Origin: CAZOIA01 sp964579675
GTDB lineage: Bacteria; Planctomycetota; Phycisphaerae; UBA1845; PWPN01
NCBI GenBank assembly: GCA_964579675.1
Contig: CAZOIA010000119.1
Location: 1 to 17,574 of the forward strand
Direction: 5' to 3'
Length of the DNA stretch: 17,574 nucleotides
The notes beneath the pieces are model-generated. The model did no database searches. It was not told the origin of the DNA and was given only the letters and a program-made list of their open reading frames with translations. Each line of letters begins with the position of its first letter. Position 1 is the stretch's first letter. Both the position numbers and the translations under genes were made by a program. Shown here piece by piece: positions 13,744-17,574 of the stretch.

Positions 13744-15132
13744 TCACCATCGGCCCGACTTGGCCGCAGCCGGCTTCGGCAGGCCCTCCAGAGCAGCCAG
13801 CGACTTCTCCATCACGTCTTCCGGCAACGGGTAGTCCACCAGTTGGCCGCTCAGGAACTTCTCGTAGCCGGTCAGGTCCATCAGGCCGTGCCCGCTCCAG
13901 TTGAACAGGATGACCTTCTCTTTGCCCTCCTCTTTGGCTCTTTTGGCCTCGTCGATGACGCAGGCGATGGCGTGGCTGGTCTCCGGGGCGGGGATGAACC
14001 CTTCGGTGCGGGCCCACAGAACGGCGGCCTCGTAACACTCGACCTGATGGTACGCACGGGGCTCCAGCAAGCCTTCGACGATCGCCTGGCTGACCAGCGG
14101 GGCCATGCCGTGATAGCGCAGCCCGCCGGCATGAATGGGCGGCGGGACGAACGTGTGGCCCAACGAGAACATGGGCAGCAGGGGCGTGGTCGCGGCCGTG
14201 TCGCCGAAATCGTACGCGAACGGGGCCCGGGTCATCGTCGGGCAGCACGTAGGTTCGGTGGGGATGATCGTGATGTCCGCACCGGCGATCTTGTCCGCCA
14301 CAAACGGGAAGGCGGTGCCGGCGAAGTTGCTCCCGCCGCCCGCACAACCGACGACCATGTCCACCTTCTTCTCGCCGATCTTTTCGAGCTGCTTCTTGGC
14401 CTCGAGCCCGATAATCGTCTGGTGCAACAGGACATGGTTCAGCACGCTGCCGAGTGAGTAGCGGGTCTTGCCCGTCTTGTCCGCGACAGCGGCTTCGATG
14501 GCTTCGCTGATGGCGATGCCGAGGCTGCCGGGCGTGTCCGGGGTTTCCTTGAGAACATTCCGGCCCGCGTTGGTCTCGGGGCTCGGGCTGGGGACGCACT
14601 CGGCGCCCCAGGTTTCCATCATCAGCCGGCGGAACGGTTTCTGATCGAAGCTGATCCGCACCATGAAGACCTTGCACTCCAACCCCAGAAGCGCGCAAGC
14701 GAACGCCAGCGCGCTGCCCCACTGCCCGGCCCCGGTCTCAGTCGTGAGGCGTTTCATGCCGAACTGCTTGTTGTACCACGCCTGGGCGACGGCGGTGTTG
14801 GGCTTGTGGCTGCCCGGCGGGCTGACGCCCTCGTTCTTGTAGTAGATGCGGGCCGGCGTGCCCAACACCTCTTCCAGGTACTTCGCCCGGTACAGCGGGG
14901 TGGGCCGCCAGCGGTAAAGGATATCCAGAATCTCCTCCGGAATGGTGATCCAGCGCTCCTGGCTCACCTCCTGCTCGATCAGGTTCATCGGGAACACCGG
15001 GGCCAGCATGTCCGGGGAGACAGGCTTGCCGTCCGGACCCAATGGCGGCTGCATCGGCGTCGGCAGGTCCGCCCCCAGATTGTACCACTGACGGGGAATC
15101 TCACTCTCGTCCAGGAACACCTTCACGCTCAT
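13744..15132 (-). CDS. trpB2: TrpB2-type tryptophan synthase beta chain (PLP-dependent)
   Basis: This 462-residue PLP enzyme is a beta-subunit-type tryptophan synthase, joining indole to a serine-derived aminoacrylate. The PLP Schiff-base lysine is K110 in PPGSHKPNTA, the catalytic glutamate is E132 in TETGAGQWG, and the PLP phosphate loop is GGGSN at 265-269. The extended N-terminus (about 70 residues before RPTPLYRA) and the overall length mark the TrpB2 subgroup, not classical TrpB of about 400 residues. Members of this subgroup typically act without a close TrpA partner, and characterised examples can use O-phospho-L-serine. The start has AGAGGTG 6 nt upstream. No trpA or other trp gene is in the window; it stands alone between the four-Cys gene and a non-coding region. 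Confidence 0.93.
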   Translation of the reverse strand: MSVKVFLDESEIPRQWYNLGADLPTPMQPPLGPDGKPVSPDMLAPVFPMNLIEQEVSQERWITIPEEILDILYRWRPTPLYRAKYLEEVLGTPARIYYKNEGVSPPGSHKPNTAVAQAWYNKQFGMKRLTTETGAGQWGSALAFACALLGLECKVFMVRISFDQKPFRRLMMETWGAECVPSPSPETNAGRNVLKETPDTPGSLGIAISEAIEAAVADKTGKTRYSLGSVLNHVLLHQTIIGLEAKKQLEKIGEKKVDMVVGCAGGGSNFAGTAFPFVADKIAGADITIIPTEPTCCPTMTRAPFAYDFGDTAATTPLLPMFSLGHTFVPPPIHAGGLRYHGMAPLVSQAIVEGLLEPRAYHQVECYEAAVLWARTEGFIPAPETSHAIACVIDEAKRAKEEGKEKVILFNWSGHGLMDLTGYEKFLSGQLVDYPLPEDVMEKSLAALEGLPKPAAAKSGRW

Positions 15133-15848
15133 GGTTTCACCTCTTGTGCGTACTGCCTGCTAATACGTTGCCAACGAATCGGCGCCTGTCAGTTGCCCGC
15201 CGGAGCAGGATCCGTTGCGCCCGGAGCACTCCAGCCGCGGCGCGGTCCCGACCCCTTGCTCCCAGCCAATGGCAAACGCCTCCGGCACAGTTCTGATTTT
15301 AGTGAACCGGCGGGCTCCTGTCGATACGCAGGGTAGCCTGGTATCTGCCACTGGAAAGGGGCGTCCCGTGGCTGCCGCACGAGCCGGACCGGCTCTTGTC
15401 ATCGGAAGGGAGTGAGCTCAAGGACCGCGCTCAAGGACCGTGGCAATTCAATCCCGCGAAGCCCGTCGAGAATTCCATGGTGATGGGATCAGGCTCAGCT
15501 TATTATTCCTAGAAAAGATGTGAAGACATGATGAAATGAGACCGGCTAGGGCGACGAAAGGTCGTCACGCCCTGCGGTATGCTCTTCGTCGGGCTTGGCT
15601 TTTTTGTTTTTTTTGTTGCACATCGGTTCGTTGGCGGTCAGAATACCCCGCGTAGGGCTTGCGGCGTGGTGGGCTCTGCCGAAAAAGGATCGCTGATTAC
15701 CCATCGCTCGGAGGCAAAGCTGGGATAATCCCCAGGCTCGCCGGTCCAGTCTATCAGGCGTGGTTGGCATTAGGATGCCTCAAGGCGCGGTCGGACTGCA
15801 GGCGAAGGGGGTCAGCTTCCGACAATAGGGTATTCGTTTATCGGCTTG
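15133..15848. other. Long intergenic region, no supported gene
   Basis: Between the trpB2-type gene (leftward) and the porin (rightward) lie 842 bp with no convincing gene; this entry covers the first 716. It should contain the trpB2 promoter, but I found no good pair of boxes. Contents include a 15-bp perfect palindrome GAGCCGG-A-CCGGCTC at 15381-15395 and a 12-bp tandem repeat GCTCAAGGACCG at 15416-15427 and 15429-15440. A possible short transcription unit at 15501-15617 is described separately. Short open frames here have low-complexity or no recognisable sequence. Confidence 0.5.
15501..15617 (+). ncRNA. Candidate small RNA or orphan terminator unit
   Basis: TATTAT at 15501-15506 is a five-of-six -10 match, though the -35 position is weak. 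Downstream, AGGGCG-ACGA / TCGT-CA-CGCCCT (15548-15573) forms a hairpin. An alternative pairing CGACGAA (15552-15558) with TTCGTCG (15585-15591) excludes the first. A T-rich run (T6GT8GTT) follows at 15600-15617. No gene ends here on the plus strand, so the terminator-like end could belong to a short RNA. The T-run is 8 nt past the second stem, which weakens the case. Confidence 0.25.
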
Positions 15849-15918
15849 GGCGGCATCGGTGCCGCCACCGGAGGGTTCGTGTGCCAATCCCGACTTCGCG
15901 GTCGTCGGGGTAGGCACA
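15849..15918 (+). promoter_or_regulatory. Two consecutive hairpins upstream of the porin gene
   Basis: First hairpin: GGCGGCA-TCGG-TGCCGCC (15849-15866), a perfect 7-bp stem with a 4-nt loop. Second: 15880-15918, with TGTGCC pairing with GGCACA and CCCGAC with GTCGGG, joined through A-T and T-G pairs and a single A-A mismatch, giving 14 paired positions around a 9-nt loop. The second hairpin ends 56 nt before the porin start. No T-tract follows, so terminator function is unlikely. A structured 5' leader or protein-binding site is more likely. Confidence 0.5.
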
Positions 15919-15960
15919 AAGGAGAGAGCACAAATCCTGAGTAGTGGATCGGGCTATTAG

Positions 15961-15966
15961 AGGAGG
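15961..15966 (+). promoter_or_regulatory. Porin ribosome binding site
   Basis: AGGAGG (within AGAGGAGG) lies 8 nt before the ATG. It fixes the start and predicts strong translation, as usual for an abundant outer-membrane protein. Confidence 0.85.
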
Positions 15967-15974
15967 CGCCTGTC

Positions 15975-17345
15975 ATGGATCAACTGAGGATTCTGTTCAT
16001 CGCAATGTTGTTGGTCTTCGTTCCGGTGGTGACAGCCCAGGAGGCCGCCGAACCGCCGGCGACCGAGGAGGCCGCTGAGCCCGCCCCCGCTCCGGCGGGA
16101 CCGGATTACTCCGGCGACTGGCTCAGTTGGCCCAAGATGACCGGTGACTGGGGCGGTGCCCGCACCGAACTGGCTGATAAGGGCATCACGCTCGATATCG
16201 ACGTGACCCAGATCATGCAGGGCAACGCCCACGGCGGGCGGCGCACGACCAACGGGCTGCGCTACTCCGGCTCGGCGGACCTCGAACTCAGGCTCGACAC
16301 CGGAAAGATGGACCTGTGGCCGGGGGGAACCTTTATCTTTCATGCCGAGCCCAAATGGGGCAGAGGGATCGGGCCCAAGGTCGGCGCGCTGATCCCCGTG
16401 AACTTCGACGCGGTCAAGTCTGGCGAAGAGGAATGTATGTTCACCCTCTCGGAGTTCATCTACCAGCAGGTGCTCTTTGAGGGCAAGCTCATTCTGATCG
16501 CTGGCAAGTTGTGGGGCGCACGGGCCTTCGACACGAACGTCTTCGCCAACGACGAGCGCACGCAGTTCATGAACGTCGCGCTGCGGAACAACATCCTGAT
16601 CCCGCCGTTCTTGCCGTACACCAACCTCGGGGCGGGCTTCATTGTCAACCCTACGCCCTGGCTGTCGATCCTGTCGGCGGCGGCGGACACCGACGGGCGG
16701 GCGAAGACCACCGGGTTCGAGACGACCTTCCACGGCGACACCAACACCACCGTCATCCATGAGTGGGCGTTCAAGGTTGAGCCGTTCGGCCTGCCCGGCA
16801 ACCAGCGGATCGGGTTCGTCTGGAGCTCGAAGGACTTCGATACGATCGCTCCGAACGAGCCGTTCAACAGCACGGGCGGGTTGGCGGTGGGCCTGCTCGG
16901 GCCGGAACTCGCCACCAAGGTCGTCAAGACGCTGGCCACGTTCGACAACGGCAAAGACAACGTGATGGTTTACTACAACTTCGATCAGTACCTCTACACC
17001 GAGCCCGACGATCCGACGCAGGGCATCGGGATGTTCGGCCGGTTCGGGTGGGCCCGGCAGTCGGTCAACCCCGTCTGCCACTTCTACAGCATCGGCATGG
17101 GCGGCAAGGGGATCCTGCCTGAACGCGACAAGGACACCTTCGGCGTGGGTTACTTCTACGCGGACCTCAGTAACCAGCTTCCGCCCCAGTTCCACTCGGA
17201 GCAAGGCGTCGAGTGTTACTACAACATCGAGATCGCGCCCTGGCTGCACGTCTCGCCGGACCTCCAGGTCATCGTCAACCCCGGCGGCACGGACTTCAAC
17301 GACGTGTCGGTCGTGTACGGCTTGAGGATGCAGATGAACCTGTAA
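15975..17345 (+). CDS. OprB-family carbohydrate-selective porin
   Basis: This 456-residue protein is an outer-membrane beta-barrel porin of the OprB (carbohydrate porin) family, which passes sugars across the outer membrane. The N-terminus is a classic signal peptide (ILFIAMLLVFVPVVTA, cleavage near residue 21). A Pro/Ala/Glu-rich linker follows to about residue 42. The mature protein opens with the family signature SGDWLSWPKMTGDWGGART, then ITLDIDVTQIMQGNAHGG. Alternating strand segments follow, with EFIYQQVLFEGKLILIAGKL, AFDTNVFANDERTQFMN and FGRFGWARQSVNPV recognisable. The chain ends YGLRMQMNL; the terminal residue is Leu, not the Phe typical of proteobacterial porins. A strong ribosome site precedes it and an intrinsic terminator follows, so it is likely monocistronic. 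The secreted glycosidase nearby suggests, but does not prove, a shared role in sugar uptake. Confidence 0.93.
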   Translation: MDQLRILFIAMLLVFVPVVTAQEAAEPPATEEAAEPAPAPAGPDYSGDWLSWPKMTGDWGGARTELADKGITLDIDVTQIMQGNAHGGRRTTNGLRYSGSADLELRLDTGKMDLWPGGTFIFHAEPKWGRGIGPKVGALIPVNFDAVKSGEEECMFTLSEFIYQQVLFEGKLILIAGKLWGARAFDTNVFANDERTQFMNVALRNNILIPPFLPYTNLGAGFIVNPTPWLSILSAAADTDGRAKTTGFETTFHGDTNTTVIHEWAFKVEPFGLPGNQRIGFVWSSKDFDTIAPNEPFNSTGGLAVGLLGPELATKVVKTLATFDNGKDNVMVYYNFDQYLYTEPDDPTQGIGMFGRFGWARQSVNPVCHFYSIGMGGKGILPERDKDTFGVGYFYADLSNQLPPQFHSEQGVECYYNIEIAPWLHVSPDLQVIVNPGGTDFNDVSVVYGLRMQMNL

Positions 17346-17387
17346 GAGAGGCGCGCGGGACAACGGCAAACCGTACCGCGAATGAAC

Positions 17388-17428
17388 AAGGGCGGCAGCG
17401 GTGACAATCGCTCGACTGCCGCCCTTTT
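17388..17428 (+). terminator. Intrinsic terminator of the porin gene
   Basis: An 11-bp perfect stem AAGGGCGGCAG (17388-17398) / CTGCCGCCCTT (17416-17426) with a 17-nt loop, ending in TTTT. It begins 43 bp after the porin stop codon. This is the clearest terminator in the window. Confidence 0.9.
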
Positions 17429-17435
17429 GCTGTGC

Positions 17436-17535
17436 GTGCCGAGCGGCCCTACGGCGAGACCGTCCGCCATCAGATCGACTTCTGGAACTGGCTGTTCAGG
17501 TGTGGGAGGAAGAGCCGATTGAAGGGTGCATGACA
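17436..17535 (+). pseudogene. Possible fragment of a decayed gene
   Basis: After the porin terminator one frame reads ERPYGETVRHQIDFWNWLF, with protein-like composition, then ends at a TGA inside the following repeat module. There is no start codon with a ribosome site and no recognisable family. It may be a remnant truncated by the repeat, or chance. Confidence 0.15.
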
Positions 17536-17574
17536 CTTTGGGCGGCTTGTTGGAAGGCGCCGCCCCCAGGTGTT
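17524..17574 (+). repeat. Second copy of the repeat-flanking module, cut by window edge
   Basis: These last 51 bases match 10243-10295 with one substitution (CTTGTTGG versus CTTGGTGG) and two 1-bp gaps. In the other copy the module leads directly into the inverted-repeat element at 10294, so a third element probably starts right at the window edge. Confidence 0.8.

Noticed and set aside
13499..14722. Minus-strand frame overlapping the trpB2-type gene in another frame
   Set aside because: Shadow of trpB2; Arg/Gly/Pro-rich composition.
15546..15770. Small minus-strand frame in the trpB2-porin gap
   Set aside because: Contains a lysine-rich low-complexity stretch from the T-tract and no family similarity.
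15690..15780. Possible c-di-GMP or other known riboswitch (GGCAAAGCTGGG-like stretch)
   Set aside because: Only a few bases resemble a consensus; the flanking pairing elements could not be matched to any class.
15957..17369. Minus-strand frame covering the porin
   Set aside because: Antisense shadow; the plus-strand protein has a signal peptide, family signatures, ribosome site and terminator.

Overview
This is a GC-rich bacterial chromosomal window with ordinary coding density. It carries nine confident or fairly confident genes, one small conserved-looking hypothetical gene, and an unusual amount of structured repeat DNA between them. The genes are a TrpB2-type tryptophan synthase beta chain, an OprB-type porin with a long Pro/Ala-rich N-terminal linker, a secreted clan GH-A glycosidase, and a small four-cysteine protein. 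This mix, plus the dispersed repeat family, suggests a Gram-negative environmental bacterium, most likely in or near the Planctomycetota. That placement is inference; no rRNA or other phylogenetic marker is present.

Positions 1-390 hold a complex repeat array and then the downstream flank of a minus-strand gene set. From 4685 down to 392 four minus-strand genes follow each other: a GNAT acetyltransferase, an M19 membrane-dipeptidase-type peptidase (coupled to the first gene by a 1-nt gap), a class I glutamine-amidotransferase-like gamma-glutamyl hydrolase, and a serine beta-lactamase-fold hydrolase. Divergent from them, 5008-6642 encodes a D-aminoacylase-like amidohydrolase that lacks the canonical metal-binding HxH and Cys. 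Together the five genes look like a cluster for handling peptides that contain D-amino acids or gamma-glutamyl bonds, for example peptidoglycan fragments.

Convergent to this set, 6752-9997 (minus) is a complete carbamoyl-phosphate synthase large subunit (carB). Upstream of carB, 10004-10660 contains no convincing gene but does contain a 148-bp element with 18-bp terminal inverted repeats and internal tandem units. The same family forms the array at the left edge, and its flanking module recurs at the right edge. Next come a secreted GH-A glycosidase (10661-12859, minus, GTG start) with a good sigma70-like promoter, a 90-residue four-Cys protein (13101-13373, minus), and a TrpB2-type tryptophan synthase beta chain (13744-15132, minus).

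The 842-bp gap 15133-15974 has no gene I can support, but it contains several palindromes, a possible small-RNA unit ending in a T-tract, and two consecutive hairpins just upstream of a plus-strand OprB-type carbohydrate porin (15975-17345). A strong intrinsic terminator ends the porin gene. The most unusual items are the repeat family, the metal-site-deficient D-aminoacylase homologue with its peptide-processing neighbours, and the structured region upstream of the porin. I saw no tRNA, rRNA, CRISPR array, transposase or prophage gene.
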